Origin: Sutcliffiella halmapala
GTDB taxonomy: Bacteria > Bacillota > Bacilli > Bacillales > Bacillaceae_I
DNA: 64,000 bases
Direction of reading: 5' to 3'
Assembly (NCBI RefSeq): GCF_002019665.1
Contig: NZ_KV917375.1
Location: 4,353,445 to 4,417,444 of the forward strand
Positions 13,154 to 25,084 of this stretch are shown piece after piece. Position 1 is the first letter of the stretch. The number at the start of each line of letters is the position of its first letter. The position numbers were made by a program, and so were the translations under genes. The notes below the pieces were generated by a model. That model was not told where the DNA came from and made no database searches. It was given only the letters and a program-made list of their open reading frames with translations.

Positions 13154-14683
13154 TTAATGTTTAAAATGACGAATCCCTGTGAATACCATGGCAATTCCAT
13201 ATTCATCAGCTTTCTTAATAGAATCTTCATCACGTATTGAGCCACCCGGCTGAATAATCGCCGTTACCCCAGCCTTTGCTGCCGCTTCTACGGTGTCATC
13301 CATTGGAAAGAATGCATCTGATCCAAGGGCAGATCCAACAGCTTTTTCACCAGCTTGTTCTAAAGCAATTTTCGCTGCTCCAACACGATTCATTTGTCCT
13401 GCACCTACACCAACTGTTTGATTTCCTTTAGCTAACACAATAGCATTGGACTTTACATGCTTGACTACTTTCCAAGCGAGTTTTAAGTCCTCCCATTCTT
13501 TTTCCGTAGGCTCGCGTTTCGTTGGAACAGTATATTCTGCATCCTCTAAGCCTGCAAAATCCTCTTCTTGAACCAAAAGGCCACCACGGATAGAAGCATA
13601 GCGAGAAGCAGTACCACCTTGCTCTGCCATTTCCAACGTTAATAAACGAAGATTTTTCTTTTGCTTTAATACTTCTAGTGCTTCCTCAGAGAAAGATGGA
13701 GCTAAGATAATCTCTAAAAACAACTCATGTAAAAGTAAAGCTGTCTCTTTATCTACTTCTGTATTAAACGCAACAATTCCTCCAAAAATCGAAACAGGAT
13801 CTGCTTCATATGCGCGGCGATATGCTTCCACTGTAGTTGCTCCAACACCAACTCCACATGGGTTCATATGCTTAACCGCTACTACTGCAGGTTCTGTGAA
13901 TTCTTTTACAATTTGTAATGCTGTATCTGCATCATTAATATTGTTATACGATAATTCTTTCCCATGTAATTGCGTAGCAGAGGAAATCGAGAACTCAGAA
14001 GCTAAAGGTGCTTCATAAAAAGCTGCCTTCTGATGAGGATTCTCTCCATATCGTAATCCTTGTTTCTTTTCAAATGTAATCGTAAGGGATTCCGGGTGGG
14101 TTTCCTCTACGGCTTCTGTTAGATAGTTGGCAATCATCGCGTCATATGCTGCAGTATGACGGAACACTTTAGCAGCTAAGCGACGACGAGTTCCTTCTTC
14201 TACTTTACCTGTTTCTTTAATTTCAGCGATCACACCTGCATAGTCAACAGGATCCACCATTACCGTTACATCGCGGTGATTTTTTGCTGCTGCTCGAAGC
14301 ATGGTTGGTCCACCAATATCGATATTCTCAATTGCGTCTTCAAAAGTAGTATCTTTTTTCGAGATTGTTTCCTTAAAAGGGTAAAGATTCACTACTACTA
14401 AATCAATGGGAGTAATTCCGTGTTCCTTCACTTGCTCTTGGTGACTTTCATTATCTCTCATTGCTAAAAGTCCACCATGAATCATCGGATGCAATGTTTT
14501 TACACGTCCATCTAAGATTTCTGGGAAGCCCGTTACTTCTGAGATACCGATAACCTTCACACCGTTTTCCTCTAGGATTTTCTTCGTACCACCCGTGGAA
14601 ATAACCTCTACACCAAGCTCTACAAGTTGCTGAACAAATGGAACGATTCCTTCTTTATTCGAAACACTAACAATTGCTCTCAT
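13154..14683 (-). CDS. purH: Bifunctional AICAR transformylase / IMP cyclohydrolase PurH
   Basis: 509 residues with two domains. The N-terminal MGS-like IMP cyclohydrolase has [26 protein letters not shown] and IHGGLLA. The C-terminal formyltransferase has [14 protein letters not shown], the catalytic-region KHMNPCG and [13 protein letters not shown]. It performs the last two steps to IMP with 10-formyl-THF. Its ATG overlaps the TGA of purN in ATGA, which suggests translational coupling. Confidence 0.98.
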   Translation of the reverse strand: MRAIVSVSNKEGIVPFVQQLVELGVEVISTGGTKKILEENGVKVIGISEVTGFPEILDGRVKTLHPMIHGGLLAMRDNESHQEQVKEHGITPIDLVVVNLYPFKETISKKDTTFEDAIENIDIGGPTMLRAAAKNHRDVTVMVDPVDYAGVIAEIKETGKVEEGTRRRLAAKVFRHTAAYDAMIANYLTEAVEETHPESLTITFEKKQGLRYGENPHQKAAFYEAPLASEFSISSATQLHGKELSYNNINDADTALQIVKEFTEPAVVAVKHMNPCGVGVGATTVEAYRRAYEADPVSIFGGIVAFNTEVDKETALLLHELFLEIILAPSFSEEALEVLKQKKNLRLLTLEMAEQGGTASRYASIRGGLLVQEEDFAGLEDAEYTVPTKREPTEKEWEDLKLAWKVVKHVKSNAIVLAKGNQTVGVGAGQMNRVGAAKIALEQAGEKAVGSALGSDAFFPMDDTVEAAAKAGVTAIIQPGGSIRDEDSIKKADEYGIAMVFTGIRHFKH

Positions 14684-15267
14684 CGTGTGATCGTCTCCCC
14701 TTTAATTGAAAAAAGTTGTTGTAATGTTGTTGGATAAAAATCATGTTCAATTTCGTGTATTCTTTTTTGAAGCGTTTCTGCTGTATCAGTTGAATTCACT
14801 TCAATAGATGCTTGCGCAATAATAGGACCTGTGTCCATACCCTCATCAACAAAATGAATCGTTACACCTGTAACCTTCACACCATATTTCACAGCCTGCC
14901 CAATAGCATCTAACCCCGGAAATGCTGGTAGTAATGATGGATGTATATTTACAATGCGTCCTTTAAAAGCTGAAAGTAATTTCGATCCAATTAAACGCAT
15001 ATACCCTGCTAAAACAATGAAGTCAATCTCATGTTCTTTTAGCTGTAAAAGGATATCGGATTCGAATTGTTCTTTACTCTCATAATTTTTCGGTACAAAC
15101 ACAAAGGAAGGAATATTCGCTGCTTCGGCACGTTGAATGACAAGCGCTTTTGGCTTATCACATATTAACAGGGCCGGTGTGGCATCTAATCTACCTTGTT
15201 GACAAGCATCAACGATTGCCTGAAAATTAGAGCCGCTTCCTGAAGCGAAAATTGCGATTCTTGTCAT
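14680..15267 (-). CDS. purN: Phosphoribosylglycinamide formyltransferase PurN
   Basis: 195-residue folate-dependent GAR transformylase. The glycine-rich start [15 protein letters not shown] binds phosphate. The catalytic residues Asn107 and His109 ([14 protein letters not shown]) and Asp145 (DEGMDTGP) are all present. It overlaps purM by four bases upstream and purH by four bases downstream. Confidence 0.98.
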   Translation of the reverse strand: MTRIAIFASGSGSNFQAIVDACQQGRLDATPALLICDKPKALVIQRAEAANIPSFVFVPKNYESKEQFESDILLQLKEHEIDFIVLAGYMRLIGSKLLSAFKGRIVNIHPSLLPAFPGLDAIGQAVKYGVKVTGVTIHFVDEGMDTGPIIAQASIEVNSTDTAETLQKRIHEIEHDFYPTTLQQLFSIKGETITR

Positions 15268-16304
15268 CGGATTTTTCCTCCACCAAAGGTGATTCCTTCT
15301 CCCTCTTTTACACGACCAATTAAATAAGCTTTCTCACCATTTGCTTCTAAAATGTTCACAACCTCAGGCAGGAGTTCTTCATCCACGGCTAAGACCATTC
15401 CAATACCCATATTAAAAATATTAAACATTTCATTTCTATCTAGTTCTCCAACCTCTTGTAACAAATCAAAGATTGGTGGGATTGGCCATGTTCCATAATC
15501 TACTTCCGCTTGCAGACCTTCAGGTAACATACGTGGAATATTCTCAATAAAACCACCGCCAGTTATATGTGCCATTCCATTAATATCATACTTCTTTAAC
15601 ACTTCTAAAATTGGCTTCACATAGATCTTCGTTGGTGTTAAAAGCTCTTCACCTAAGGTAGAGTTTAGTCCATCATACTTAACGTTCAAATCTAATTGAC
15701 CTTTATCAAATACAATCTTACGAACTAGAGAGTAGCCATTACTATGGATTCCACTTGAGGATAAACCAATTAATACATTTCCGGCCTTAATGTTTTTACC
15801 CGTGATTAGACGCTCTTTCTCGACAACACCTACTGTAAAACCAGCTAAATCATACTCCTGATCATCATACATACCCGGCATCTCCGCAGTTTCTCCACCA
15901 ACTAACGCACAACCAGCTTGTTCGCAACCATCTGCAATTCCTTTTACTATCATTTCGATTCTTTCAGGAACTGCTTTTCCACAAGCGATGTAATCAAGAA
16001 AATACAAAGGTTCTGCTCCTTGAACAACCACATCATTGACACACATCGCAACTGCATCCATCCCTATCGTGTCGTGTTTATCAAGATGAAAGGCAAGCAT
16101 TAGTTTGGTCCCTACACCATCTGTACCTGAGACTAAAACTGGGTTTTTCACATTCACTGCTGATAAATCAAATAGGCCACCAAAACCGCCAAGACCTCCC
16201 ATCACCTCTGGTCTCATCGTTCTCGCCACATGCTTTTTCATACGTGACACCGCTTCATAGCCTGCTTCTATATCTACACCTGCTTGCTTATATGCATTTG
16301 CCAT
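15264..16304 (-). CDS. purM: Phosphoribosylformylglycinamidine cyclo-ligase PurM
   Basis: 346 residues from ATG 16304 (AAGGGAG upstream), the B. subtilis length. It converts FGAM to AIR with ATP. Signature segments are [45 protein letters not shown] and [15 protein letters not shown]. It is separated from purF by about 280 bases that hold a minisatellite and a hairpin, the longest gap within the operon. Confidence 0.98.
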   Translation of the reverse strand: MANAYKQAGVDIEAGYEAVSRMKKHVARTMRPEVMGGLGGFGGLFDLSAVNVKNPVLVSGTDGVGTKLMLAFHLDKHDTIGMDAVAMCVNDVVVQGAEPLYFLDYIACGKAVPERIEMIVKGIADGCEQAGCALVGGETAEMPGMYDDQEYDLAGFTVGVVEKERLITGKNIKAGNVLIGLSSSGIHSNGYSLVRKIVFDKGQLDLNVKYDGLNSTLGEELLTPTKIYVKPILEVLKKYDINGMAHITGGGFIENIPRMLPEGLQAEVDYGTWPIPPIFDLLQEVGELDRNEMFNIFNMGIGMVLAVDEELLPEVVNILEANGEKAYLIGRVKEGEGITFGGGKIR

Positions 16305-16357
16305 ATGTGTCTCCCTTCCCGTTGTCAAAATAGTATTCTTTTCCGCTTAATTTGCGG

Positions 16358-16483
16358 AGGTTCTCACATAACTCGCTGAGGTTCTCATATTAGTTACATA
16401 GGTTCTCACGTAACTCGCTGAGGTTCTCACATTAGTGACCTAGGTTCTCACGTAACTCACGAAGGTTCTCATATTGTCGATCA
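16358..16483. repeat. 21-bp minisatellite, six copies, between purF and purM
   Basis: Six head-to-tail 21-bp units each begin AGGTTCTCA: 16358, 16379, 16400, 16421, 16442 and 16463. Odd units share RTAACTC after this core and even units share TATTAGT or a variant, so there is a 42-bp higher-order period. On the minus strand each unit equals seven codons (Glu-Asn-Leu-x-Glu-Leu-Arg-like heptads), but stop codons interrupt. Confidence 0.9.
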
Positions 16484-16529
16484 ACGAACCTTCCCCTAAA
16501 ATTGATCAATATCGCTGGCTCTATCCAAG

Positions 16530-16566
16530 AATAAAGCGACGAATCTCCCCGCCGCTTTATTTTTTC
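16530..16566. terminator. Hairpin downstream of purF
   Basis: AATAAAGCG (16530-16538) pairs with CGCTTTATT (16553-16561). A run of Ts follows on the plus strand only. On the minus strand it would be a hairpin at the purF 3' end without a U-tract, perhaps an RNA-stability element rather than a terminator. Confidence 0.5.
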
Positions 16567-16582
16567 AACTATTAATAGATCA

Positions 16583-17995
16583 CTAACACTTCTGATGAGG
16601 TAATACTGTATCTGGAAAAATCTCTGTCGGGTATTTTCCTGTAAAACAAGCCATACATTGTCCACGAGTTTCACCGTCATAAGGTCTATCAATCGCTTCC
16701 ACTAATCCGCTTGGACTCAAGAATTCCAATGAATCCGCTCCAATCAGTTCTCTCATTTCTTCAATAGAATGAGAAGACGCGATTAATTCTTCATGAGTCG
16801 ATGTATCAATACCGTAAAAACATGGATTTTTAATTGGTGGCGAACTGATTCGAACATGAACCTCTGTCGCTCCTGCTTCACGAAGCATCCTTACGATACG
16901 TTTGCTTGTCGTACCTCTAACGATGGAATCATCCACCATCACAACACGTTTTCCTTCCACTACGCCGCGAACAGGAGAAAGCTTCATTTTCACCCCTTGC
17001 TCTCGTAACGATTGCGAAGGCTGGATAAACGTTCTACCTACGTAGCGGTTTTTAATCAGACCTAACTCATAAGGAATCCCTGAAAATTCCGCAAATCCAA
17101 TCGCCGCTGAAATACTTGAATCTGGAACTCCTGTTATAACGTCCGCTTCTACAGGTGATTCCATAGCAAGCTGTTTTCCTAAGCTTTTACGTGCTGTGTG
17201 TACATTTATGCCGTCAATATTACTATCTGGACGAGAGAAATAAATGTACTCCATGCTACACATCGCACGTTGTGTATGCATCGTAAACCGTTCAGAATGG
17301 AGGCCCCCATTATCAATTATCAATAATTCTCCTGGTTCAATATCACGAATATAAGTTGCCCCTACCACATCAAACGCACAGGTTTCAGAAGCCACTACAT
17401 AGGCATCATTCAGCTTACCTAATGAAAGTGGACGCAATCCATTTGGATCCAATGCTACCATCATTTCTGTTTCTGTCATGATTAAGAAAGCATACGCACC
17501 CTTTAACATTGATAACGCGTTTTTCACACGATCCTTTAAAAGTGTGTAACCACTTCTTTTTATCAAATGGGCAAGCACCTCTGTATCAGATGTTGTTTGT
17601 AAAATACTTCCTTGGCTTTCCAATTGATGCTTTAAGGCATTGGCATTCACAAGATTTCCATTATGTGCTAATGCTAGACTTCCAGTTTGCGAGTGAAAAA
17701 GTAGTGGTTGGACATTTTCAAAGCCACCGCCCCCAGCAGTTGCATAACGAACATGACCAATCGCCGATTTTCCATGCAAATCCTTCAATTTACCATTTCC
17801 GAACACTTCGTTCACAAGGCCTTCCCCTTTTACTGCCGCAAGCTTATCCCCATCCGTTGTAACAATTCCTGCTCCTTCTTGGCCACGGTGCTGCAAACTA
17901 TGCAGACCATAATAGGTGATTTGAGAGGCTTCAGGATGTCCCCATATCCCGAATACCCCACACTCTTCATTTAAGCCTTTTAATTCAGCAAGCAT
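16583..17995 (-). CDS. purF: Amidophosphoribosyltransferase PurF
   Basis: First committed enzyme of purine synthesis: PRPP + glutamine to phosphoribosylamine. ATG 17995 follows AAAGGAG. From there the product starts [11 protein letters not shown]-Cys12, the same 11-residue propeptide and N-terminal nucleophile Cys as the B. subtilis enzyme. The PRPP loop is [13 protein letters not shown]. Cysteines suited to the [4Fe-4S] cluster are present ([26 protein letters not shown]). 470 residues. It overlaps the end of purL by 16 bases. Confidence 0.98.
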   Translation of the reverse strand: MLAELKGLNEECGVFGIWGHPEASQITYYGLHSLQHRGQEGAGIVTTDGDKLAAVKGEGLVNEVFGNGKLKDLHGKSAIGHVRYATAGGGGFENVQPLLFHSQTGSLALAHNGNLVNANALKHQLESQGSILQTTSDTEVLAHLIKRSGYTLLKDRVKNALSMLKGAYAFLIMTETEMMVALDPNGLRPLSLGKLNDAYVVASETCAFDVVGATYIRDIEPGELLIIDNGGLHSERFTMHTQRAMCSMEYIYFSRPDSNIDGINVHTARKSLGKQLAMESPVEADVITGVPDSSISAAIGFAEFSGIPYELGLIKNRYVGRTFIQPSQSLREQGVKMKLSPVRGVVEGKRVVMVDDSIVRGTTSKRIVRMLREAGATEVHVRISSPPIKNPCFYGIDTSTHEELIASSHSIEEMRELIGADSLEFLSPSGLVEAIDRPYDGETRGQCMACFTGKYPTEIFPDTVLPHQKC

Positions 17996-20199
17996 GGAAT
18001 AGCTCCTTTCCAAGCACTTCGCATGTCATCTACTAAAAGGTGAACAGCAACTTGATGTGCCTTCGTTTCAATGTGTAACGTGTTGGTCGAAGTTACTTCC
18101 CCAATACATGTTGCCTTCACCATTTGTTCGAATTTCTCTTTGTTTTCCGGCTTTACCGAAAGAACAAAACGAGATTGTGTTTCACTAAATAAAGCAGAAG
18201 TAAGTTCTCCCTCAACAGACACTCTAGCTCCAAGGCCAGTAGCACCCATTGCACTTTCTGCAAGGGCTACACTTAAACCACCCTCTGAGATATCATGAGC
18301 AGATTCTACTAACCCTGCACGAATTGCCGCTAAAACTTGCCCTTGACGGAATGCTTCTACCTCTAAATCAATTGCAGGTGCTTTTCCGAAAATCTTACCG
18401 TATGTTAATTTCTGTAGCTCACTTCCACCAAAGTCCGCTCCAGTTTCTCCGATTACATAAATCAAGTCACCAGCATTTTTAAATTCTTGCGTTGTAATAT
18501 GAGCAAGATTATCGATTAAACCAACCATACCAACAACTGGGGTTGGGTAAACTGCCACACCATTTGTCTCATTGTATAAAGAAACGTTTCCACCAATAAC
18601 TGGCGCTTCTAGCATTCTACACGCTTCACTCATGCCATCTGTTGCCTTTTCAATCTGCCAGAAGATTTCCGGTTTTTCCGGGTTTCCGAAGTTTAAGCAA
18701 TCCGTGATTGCAAGAGGCTTCGCTCCAGAACACACGACATTACGCGCTGCTTCTGCTACGGCAATTTTCCCACCAACCTCAGGATCTAAGTAAAGATAGC
18801 GAGAGTTACAGTCTGTTGTCATTGCTAACGCCTTCTCTGTTCCTCGAATACGAACAACTGCCGCATCAGATCCAGGACAAACAACCGTATTCGTACGAAC
18901 TTGATAATCATACTGGTCGTAAACCCATTCCTTACTAGCGATCGTTGGCTGTTGCAATAACTGAAGAAGTGTCTCTTCATGATTTTCAACAGCTGGCACT
19001 TCTACATCCATTTCTTGAAACTCTTTATAATAAACTGGCTCTGCTGATGGCTTATGATAAACAGGTGCTTCCTCTGCAAGTGCATCTACAGGAACATCTG
19101 CAATCACTTCTCCTTTATGCAGGAGACGAAGCATTTTATCGTCTGTTACTTTCCCGATAGATACTGCTTCAAGGCCATATTTTGCCACGATTTCTTGTGC
19201 TTCATGCTCTCTTCCTACCTCAACTACAATCAGCATGCGCTCTTGAGATTCGGAAAGCATCATTTCATAACCAGTCATGCCTGTTTCACGCTGTGGAACT
19301 AAATCAAGATTCATTTCAATACCAGATCCAGCCTTGGAAGCCATCTCCGCACTAGAGCTCGTTAAGCCAGCTGCCCCCATATCTTGAATCCCAACTAATC
19401 CGTCCCATTTAACAATTTCTAAGCAAGCCTCAAGTAAAAGCTTTTCCATAAATGGATCTCCCACTTGAACGGCTGGACGCTTTTCTTCTGACGCGTCAGA
19501 TAGCTCTTCCGATGCAAACGTTGCACCATGGATCCCATCACGTCCCGTTTTCGCACCAACATACATAACTGTATTTCCGACACCTTTTGCTTGCCCTTTT
19601 TTAATATCTTCATGATTGATAAGTCCAACACACATTGCGTTTACTAAAGGGTTTCCGTCGTAAGAAGCATCGAATTGAATCTCTCCACCTACTGTCGGAA
19701 TTCCTACACAGTTACCGTAACCTGCGATACCTGCCACTACTTCTTCAAACAAATATTTCACACGTGGAGTTGTTAGCTCTCCAAAACGTAACGAGTTTAA
19801 TAGAGCGATTGGACGTGCTCCCATTGAGAAGACATCACGAATGATTCCTCCTACACCAGTAGCTGCACCTTGATAAGGCTCAATAGCGGATGGATGGTTA
19901 TGACTTTCGATTTTAAATACCACCGCTTGATTATCTCCGATGTCTACGATTCCAGCTCCTTCTCCTGGTCCTTGTAATACCTTTGGACCCTCTGTAGGAA
20001 ACTTGCGTAGAACAGGTTTTGAGTTTTTATAGCTACAGTGCTCCGACCACATTACAGAGAAGAGACCAGTTTCTGTATAGTTCGGCAAGCGTCCAAGAAT
20101 TTTTTCTACCATTAAAAACTCTTCTTCACTGAGACCCATTTCTTTATAAATGCCCTCATGCTTAATCATCTCTGGATTTGGCTCAAGAAGTAACGACAT
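17980..20199 (-). CDS. purL: Phosphoribosylformylglycinamidine synthase subunit PurL
   Basis: 739-residue small-type PurL, which works with PurS and PurQ to make FGAM. ATG 20199 ([10 protein letters not shown]) follows GGAGGG; an upstream in-frame start is unlikely. Signature parts are [15 protein letters not shown], the ATP site [29 protein letters not shown]-like [10 protein letters not shown], and later [10 protein letters not shown] and [10 protein letters not shown]. It overlaps both purQ and purF by 16-17 bases. Confidence 0.98.
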   Translation of the reverse strand: MSLLLEPNPEMIKHEGIYKEMGLSEEEFLMVEKILGRLPNYTETGLFSVMWSEHCSYKNSKPVLRKFPTEGPKVLQGPGEGAGIVDIGDNQAVVFKIESHNHPSAIEPYQGAATGVGGIIRDVFSMGARPIALLNSLRFGELTTPRVKYLFEEVVAGIAGYGNCVGIPTVGGEIQFDASYDGNPLVNAMCVGLINHEDIKKGQAKGVGNTVMYVGAKTGRDGIHGATFASEELSDASEEKRPAVQVGDPFMEKLLLEACLEIVKWDGLVGIQDMGAAGLTSSSAEMASKAGSGIEMNLDLVPQRETGMTGYEMMLSESQERMLIVVEVGREHEAQEIVAKYGLEAVSIGKVTDDKMLRLLHKGEVIADVPVDALAEEAPVYHKPSAEPVYYKEFQEMDVEVPAVENHEETLLQLLQQPTIASKEWVYDQYDYQVRTNTVVCPGSDAAVVRIRGTEKALAMTTDCNSRYLYLDPEVGGKIAVAEAARNVVCSGAKPLAITDCLNFGNPEKPEIFWQIEKATDGMSEACRMLEAPVIGGNVSLYNETNGVAVYPTPVVGMVGLIDNLAHITTQEFKNAGDLIYVIGETGADFGGSELQKLTYGKIFGKAPAIDLEVEAFRQGQVLAAIRAGLVESAHDISEGGLSVALAESAMGATGLGARVSVEGELTSALFSETQSRFVLSVKPENKEKFEQMVKATCIGEVTSTNTLHIETKAHQVAVHLLVDDMRSAWKGAIPCLLN

Positions 20200-20869
20200 A
20201 TGTTTCCCTCCAATTACGAACAATAGATTTAAAGAGCTTTAACCCATCATCACTGCCGAGTAGGCTAGAAACTGCCCTTTCAGGATGAGGCATCATACCT
20301 AGTACATTGCCTTTTTCATTTACAATCCCCGCGATATCCTGTAGACTACCATTCGGGTTATCACCATTGTAGGTAAAAGCAATTTGCCCATTGCTTTTTA
20401 ATTCCTCTAAGGTTTGTTCATCACAATAATAATTACCTTCCCCGTGTGCGACTGGGATGGTGATAATCTGACCTTTTTCATAGCTTGACGTAAACAATGT
20501 CTCATTATTTTCTACTTTCAACTGAACAGGACGACAGATAAACTTCAAATCTTTATTTCTTCTCATTGCCCCTGGAAGAAGTCCGGATTCTAGTAAAATT
20601 TGAAAACCGTTGCATACACCTAGTATCGGCTTTCCAGCTTCTGCAGCCTTCTGTACTTCTAGCATTACGTTTGAGAAACGTGCGATGGCACCAGAGCGTA
20701 AGTAATCTCCATAAGAAAACCCACCTGGAAGTAAGATTCCGTCAAACTCATCTAAATTCGTTGCATCATGCCATACATACTCGACCTCTTCACCAAGTTC
20801 GTCTTTGATCGCATGATACATATCTACATCACAGTTCGAACCAGGAAACACGATGACAGCAAACTTCAC
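20183..20869 (-). CDS. purQ: Phosphoribosylformylglycinamidine synthase, glutaminase subunit PurQ
   Basis: 228-residue class I glutamine amidotransferase that feeds ammonia to PurL. The catalytic triad is visible: Cys86 in GVCNGFQ, and His195 and Glu197 in MMPHPERA. The N-terminus [14 protein letters not shown] and [13 protein letters not shown] are typical. It overlaps purS by four bases and purL by 17. Confidence 0.98.
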   Translation of the reverse strand: MKFAVIVFPGSNCDVDMYHAIKDELGEEVEYVWHDATNLDEFDGILLPGGFSYGDYLRSGAIARFSNVMLEVQKAAEAGKPILGVCNGFQILLESGLLPGAMRRNKDLKFICRPVQLKVENNETLFTSSYEKGQIITIPVAHGEGNYYCDEQTLEELKSNGQIAFTYNGDNPNGSLQDIAGIVNEKGNVLGMMPHPERAVSSLLGSDDGLKLFKSIVRNWRETYVVTS

Positions 20870-21120
20870 GATCCAACTACCTCCTCCACCTCATAGCGGT
20901 AGTCTTCAATTACAGTATTCGCTAACAGTCTTTCACACATTTCCTTTACTAACACGTCTAAATCACGTTCTGTTTTTGCAATCGTAAGCTCTAAGAACTT
21001 TCCAATTCTTACTTCCTCTACCTCTTGGTAAGATAGACTATGAAGTGAACTTTTCACAGCTGTTCCTTGTGGATCTAATACACTCTCTCTTAACGTTACA
21101 TACACCTTTACTTTAAACAT
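20866..21120 (-). CDS. purS: Phosphoribosylformylglycinamidine synthase subunit PurS
   Basis: 84-residue structural subunit of the PurSQL complex. ATG 21120 is chosen for its GGGGGAG ribosome site and the family start [19 protein letters not shown]. The segment [18 protein letters not shown] is conserved. It overlaps purC upstream by eight bases. Confidence 0.97.
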   Translation of the reverse strand: MFKVKVYVTLRESVLDPQGTAVKSSLHSLSYQEVEEVRIGKFLELTIAKTERDLDVLVKEMCERLLANTVIEDYRYEVEEVVGS

Positions 21121-21838
21121 GCTGTTCTCCCCCAATTCGAGCTAGTATTGTTTCATATGCATCTGTTAAACTACCTAAATCTCTACGAAAAACATCCTTA
21201 TCTAGTTTCTCGTTCGTATCTTTATCCCATAGACGACATGTATCTGGTGAAATCTCATCCGATAAAAGAATACGTCCATCGCTTGCTTTTCCAAATTCCA
21301 ACTTAAAATCTACTAAAGTTAAGTTCTTATTTGCAAAAAATTCCGATAATATCACATTGACTCTTTGTGCGATATGCTTTAAAACGTCTACTTCTGCAAC
21401 GGTTGCAAGCTTCATCATTTTAATGTGATCTTCTGTGATAAGTGGATCACCAAGGGAATCATCTTTATAGTAAAATTCCACCAACGTTTCTTCTAAAGCA
21501 ATTCCTTCTTTCATGCCTAAGCGCTTTGCCATACTACCAGCCGTTACATTCCGTACAACTACCTCTAAAGGAATAATGGCAACCTTCTGTACTAGCTGCT
21601 CTGTTGCGGATAGCTTTTCAATAAAGTGATTTTCAATGCCCGCTTCCTTAAGCATCGTAAATAGCAAACTCGTAATCTCGTTATTTAAACGCCCTTTACC
21701 ATCAATATCTGCCTTCTTTTCCCCATTAAACGCAGTGGCTGAGTTTTTATATTGAATCCAAACGATATTTTCATCATTTGTCGCATACACTTTTTTCGCC
21801 TTGCCTTCGTACATTAATTCCATTTTTTCAATCGCCAT
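21113..21838 (-). CDS. purC: SAICAR synthase PurC
   Basis: 241 residues from ATG 21838 (AAAGGAG upstream). It joins CAIR and aspartate with ATP. Motifs are LMYEGKAKKVY, FNGEKKADIDGKG, PLEVVVRNVTAGSMAKRLG, LVDFKLEFG and LSDEISPDTCRLWD. A GC-rich hairpin with a U-tract lies between it and purB. Confidence 0.98.
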   Translation of the reverse strand: MAIEKMELMYEGKAKKVYATNDENIVWIQYKNSATAFNGEKKADIDGKGRLNNEITSLLFTMLKEAGIENHFIEKLSATEQLVQKVAIIPLEVVVRNVTAGSMAKRLGMKEGIALEETLVEFYYKDDSLGDPLITEDHIKMMKLATVAEVDVLKHIAQRVNVILSEFFANKNLTLVDFKLEFGKASDGRILLSDEISPDTCRLWDKDTNEKLDKDVFRRDLGSLTDAYETILARIGGEQHV

Positions 21839-21883
21839 TGGGTTTCTCCTTTTGGGAGTGCCTGTCACTACCCGGTTTTTGTC

Positions 21884-21923
21884 AAAAAAGAGGGGCTCTT
21901 TTGGTTACAGCCGTTGGAGCCCC
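21884..21923 (-). terminator. Terminator-like hairpin between purB and purC
   Basis: On the minus strand GGGGCTC (21923-21917) pairs with GAGCCCC (21898-21892) across an 18-base loop and is followed by TCTTTTTTG. This is the form of a weak intrinsic terminator inside the purine operon, so it may attenuate or tune the distal genes. Confidence 0.55.
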
Positions 21924-21931
21924 CGCTCCTT

Positions 21932-23224
21932 TTATAATCCTAGTCGTGTAAAGATTGTATCTACATGTTGTAAGTGGTAGTTATAATCGAAGCAATCTTC
22001 TATCTGGACTGGTGTTAGACGAGAAGTGATTTTCTCTTCGCCTTCCACAAGCTCACGGAAATGTACTTGTGTCTCCCAAGCTTCCATAGCTTTTGGTTGT
22101 ACCGTATCATACGCTTCCTCACGTGACATTCCAGCATCAATTAATGCAAGTAGAACTCGTTGTGAATAGATAAGACCAAGTGTCCGGTCCATATTGCGCT
22201 TCATGTTCTCTGGGAATACCGTTAAGTTTTTAATGATATTGCCAAAGCGGTTTAGCATGTAATTCAAAGCAATTGTAGAATCTGGTAAGATAATACGCTC
22301 AGCGGAAGAGTGAGAAATATCTCTCTCATGCCAAAGTGGTACATTTTCATACGCTGTCATCATGTAGCCGCGAATAACACGTGCTAACCCAGTCATATTC
22401 TCAGATCCAATTGGATTACGTTTATGCGGCATTGCCGAAGATCCTTTTTGTCCCTTAGCGAAAAATTCTTCTACTTCACGCGTTTCACTCTTTTGCAGAC
22501 CACGAACTTCCACTGCGAATTTTTCAATAGACGTTGCAATTAATGCCAATGTTCCAAGATAGTGCGCATGACGATCACGCTGTAATGTTTGCGTAGAAAT
22601 TGGCGCATGCTGTAAACCTAGCTTTTCACAAACATACTCCTCGACAAATGGATTAATGTTTGCGTACGTTCCAACCGCTCCGGAAATCTTCCCGAATTCA
22701 ATTCCTTCTGCCGCTTGCTTAAAGCGCTCTAAATTACGCTTCATTTCTTCATACCAAAGTGCAAGCTTTAAACCAAATGTCGTTGGCTCTGCATGAACAC
22801 CATGGGTACGTCCCATCATTACTGTGTATTTATGTGCTTGTGCTTTTTCTTTTAAAATAGCGACAAAGCGTTCTAAATCCGCTTGTAAAATAGTGTTTGC
22901 TTGCTTTAACTGATAAGATAACGCCGTATCAACTACATCCGTGGACGTTAACCCGTAATGCACCCACTTCTTTTCTTCCCCTAATGTTTCGGATACCGCT
23001 CTTGTAAAGGCAACCACGTCATGACGCGTTTCCTCTTCAATTTCTTTAATTCTGTTAATATCAAACGTTGCCTTTTCTCTTAAAAGCTTTACGTCCTCTT
23101 TTGGGATGTCGCCGAGCTCTGCCCATGCCTCACAAGCAAGTATTTCTACTTCTAACCAAGCTTGAAAACGATTTTCCTCGGTCCAAATAGCACCCATTTC
23201 TGGTCTTGTATAACGTTCAATCAT
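21932..23224 (-). CDS. purB: Adenylosuccinate lyase PurB
   Basis: 430-residue fumarase-superfamily enzyme that acts on SAICAR and on adenylosuccinate. ATG 23224 follows CGGAGG. The signature loop [11 protein letters not shown] is present, as are [25 protein letters not shown] and [12 protein letters not shown]. The start overlaps the purK stop (ATGA). Because it also makes AMP, its place inside the operon links de novo synthesis with adenylate formation. Confidence 0.98.
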   Translation of the reverse strand: MIERYTRPEMGAIWTEENRFQAWLEVEILACEAWAELGDIPKEDVKLLREKATFDINRIKEIEEETRHDVVAFTRAVSETLGEEKKWVHYGLTSTDVVDTALSYQLKQANTILQADLERFVAILKEKAQAHKYTVMMGRTHGVHAEPTTFGLKLALWYEEMKRNLERFKQAAEGIEFGKISGAVGTYANINPFVEEYVCEKLGLQHAPISTQTLQRDRHAHYLGTLALIATSIEKFAVEVRGLQKSETREVEEFFAKGQKGSSAMPHKRNPIGSENMTGLARVIRGYMMTAYENVPLWHERDISHSSAERIILPDSTIALNYMLNRFGNIIKNLTVFPENMKRNMDRTLGLIYSQRVLLALIDAGMSREEAYDTVQPKAMEAWETQVHFRELVEGEEKITSRLTPVQIEDCFDYNYHLQHVDTIFTRLGL

Positions 23225-24375
23225 GTTAAAATCCTCCGTTCGTTCTTCTTCCAAATCTGCAATGCAGCCTCTCGCTCCAAAGCCTGTTCCATTGTATCAG
23301 CTAGGATTGTGATATGTCCCATTTTTCGTTTCTCTTTATTTTCTTTTTTTCCATATAGATGTAGCTTTACATCGTTATATTCTGGTATTTGAGCTAAAGC
23401 ACAATCCACATGCTCCCCTAATAGATTAACCATTACCGTTGGTTTCCATAATGTTGTTTTTCCAAGTGGCAACCCACACACTGCCCGAATGTGCTGTTCA
23501 AACTGCGATGTTTCACAGGCATCTATCGTGTAATGCCCCGAATTATGTGGCCTTGGTGCCACTTCATTGATATAGATCGTTCCATCCTCTAATACAAACA
23601 TCTCTACTGCCAATGTACCAACTAGCTCTAACTCTTTTGCAATGGAAATGGCATATTGTCTTGCTTTGTTTTTCACTTCTTCCGAAACTTGTGCTGGTAC
23701 GATAGATTTATATAAAATGTTTTCACGATGCTCGTTTTCTGCCACTGGGAACGCTACTGTGTCACCAGTTATGCTTCTCGCAACTACAACCGAAACTTCT
23801 TTTTGAAAAGGAATCCATTTTTCGAGAACACATTCACCATGTGTTAAAAGCTCCTCTGCTTGAGCTAGCGCGTTTTTATCCTTTAGGACAACCTGCCCTT
23901 TGCCGTCATAGCCAAAGCGACAAGTTTTCAATACTGCTGGTAAGCCTAGCTGGTCAATTGCTTCCCTTAGCTCATTGGGTGTGTTGACTTCGATAAATGG
24001 TGCAACCTGTAAACCCGCTGCTTCCATTGCTCTTTTTTCTGTTCCACGATGCTGAGAGACCTTCAGTACTTGACTCCCTTGAGGTAGATATGCGTTTTCC
24101 TCTAACCAAGTTAAAGCTTCGTAATCTATATTCTCGAATTCATATGTTACAACGTCTGATATCTCTGCCAATTTTTTGATTGCTTCCATATCATTAAACG
24201 CTGCCGTTATTTCGAAATCAGCTAGCTGTCCGCATGGCGAATTTGGTGTGGGATCTAAGACTGCAATCTGATAGCCCATCGCTCTAGCCGCAACTGCCAT
24301 CATTCTTCCTAGCTGTCCACCGCCAATAATTCCAACCACGCTTGGTGGTACTATATGTTTAAACAAGCTGCTCAC
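23221..24375 (-). CDS. purK: N5-carboxyaminoimidazole ribonucleotide synthase PurK
   Basis: 384-residue ATP-grasp enzyme that converts AIR, bicarbonate and ATP to N5-CAIR. The N-terminal [41 protein letters not shown] and [14 protein letters not shown] are typical. The start is given as GTG 24375, inside the end of purE, with a weak ribosome site; TTG 24366 is an alternative. Confidence 0.96.
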   Translation of the reverse strand: MSSLFKHIVPPSVVGIIGGGQLGRMMAVAARAMGYQIAVLDPTPNSPCGQLADFEITAAFNDMEAIKKLAEISDVVTYEFENIDYEALTWLEENAYLPQGSQVLKVSQHRGTEKRAMEAAGLQVAPFIEVNTPNELREAIDQLGLPAVLKTCRFGYDGKGQVVLKDKNALAQAEELLTHGECVLEKWIPFQKEVSVVVARSITGDTVAFPVAENEHRENILYKSIVPAQVSEEVKNKARQYAISIAKELELVGTLAVEMFVLEDGTIYINEVAPRPHNSGHYTIDACETSQFEQHIRAVCGLPLGKTTLWKPTVMVNLLGEHVDCALAQIPEYNDVKLHLYGKKENKEKRKMGHITILADTMEQALEREAALQIWKKNERRILT

Positions 24376-24847
24376 TACTTTCTAACACTTGCTGCTTTGT
24401 ATTTTCTCTTCTTTCATCTAGACGCAGTGCGATTTGCTCATCAAACGCTCCGAGCATTTGAGCTGCAAGTAAGCCTGCGTTGGTTGCTCCTGCCTTTCCA
24501 ATAGCAACTGTTGCTACCGGGACTCCACCAGGCATTTGTACGATGGATAGCAAGGAATCCAGACCGTTTAAGCTTTTGGATTGAACAGGAACTCCTATAA
24601 CCGGTAACGTTGTTTTGGCCGCCACCATACCAGGTAGGTGAGCTGCTCCACCAGCACCAGCGATAATTATCTTCAATCCTCTATCTCTTGCTCTCTCTGC
24701 GTAATCGAACATTAAGTCTGGTGTCCGGTGCGCAGAGACGACCTTTTTGTCATACGGTATATTTAACTCATCAAGCACTTCACAAGCATGCTTCATTGTT
24801 TCCCAATCAGAAGTACTTCCCATAATTACTCCCACTAATGCGTTCAT
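24359..24847 (-). CDS. purE: N5-carboxyaminoimidazole ribonucleotide mutase PurE
   Basis: 162 residues from ATG 24847, the B. subtilis length; upstream extension is leader RNA. It rearranges N5-CAIR to [21 protein letters not shown] with the catalytic His40, and [11 protein letters not shown] are class I PurE motifs. It is the first gene of the operon and is preceded by a riboswitch-controlled terminator. Confidence 0.97.
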   Translation of the reverse strand: MNALVGVIMGSTSDWETMKHACEVLDELNIPYDKKVVSAHRTPDLMFDYAERARDRGLKIIIAGAGGAAHLPGMVAAKTTLPVIGVPVQSKSLNGLDSLLSIVQMPGGVPVATVAIGKAGATNAGLLAAQMLGAFDEQIALRLDERRENTKQQVLESSEQLV

Positions 24848-24879
24848 CCTATTTTCCTGCCTTTCTATTGTAAAATAAG

Positions 24880-24935
24880 AAAAGCCCAGCTTAGACCGCC
24901 CCCTACGAGAGGGAAAGCGATCCACCTGGGCTTTT
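24880..24935 (-). terminator. Riboswitch expression-platform terminator of the purine operon
   Basis: AAAAGCCCAG and CTGGGCTTTT close a long hairpin, followed on the minus strand by a T-rich stretch, 30-some bases before purE. It lies downstream of the purine aptamer, the usual arrangement for guanine-induced premature termination. Confidence 0.85.
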
Positions 24936-24991
24936 CATCACAACAATAATAGACCTTTTTGTCATGACAAACAAAGATGATCGTAACTTCC

Positions 24992-25061
24992 CCTCATAGT
25001 CCGACCAATTTAAGGCGGTCAGGTAGAGACTTATGGGCCATATTCCCAAAATTATATGAGG
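24992..25061 (-). ncRNA. Purine riboswitch aptamer (guanine class), purE leader
   Basis: On the minus strand the three-way junction is complete. P1 is CCTCATA with TATGAGG, followed by ATAAT, the P2 loop GAATATGG, TCTCTACC in J2/3, and the P3 arms GACCG-CCTTAAA-TGGTC. The 3' junction reads GGACTATGAGG. The discriminator base is C, the guanine/hypoxanthine-sensing form. Confidence 0.95.
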
Positions 25062-25084
25062 ATTAATTTTCGTTGTTATCTATG

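Noticed and set aside
16358-16483. CRISPR-like array
   Set aside because: Units are 21 bp head to tail without unique spacers, and no cas genes are present.
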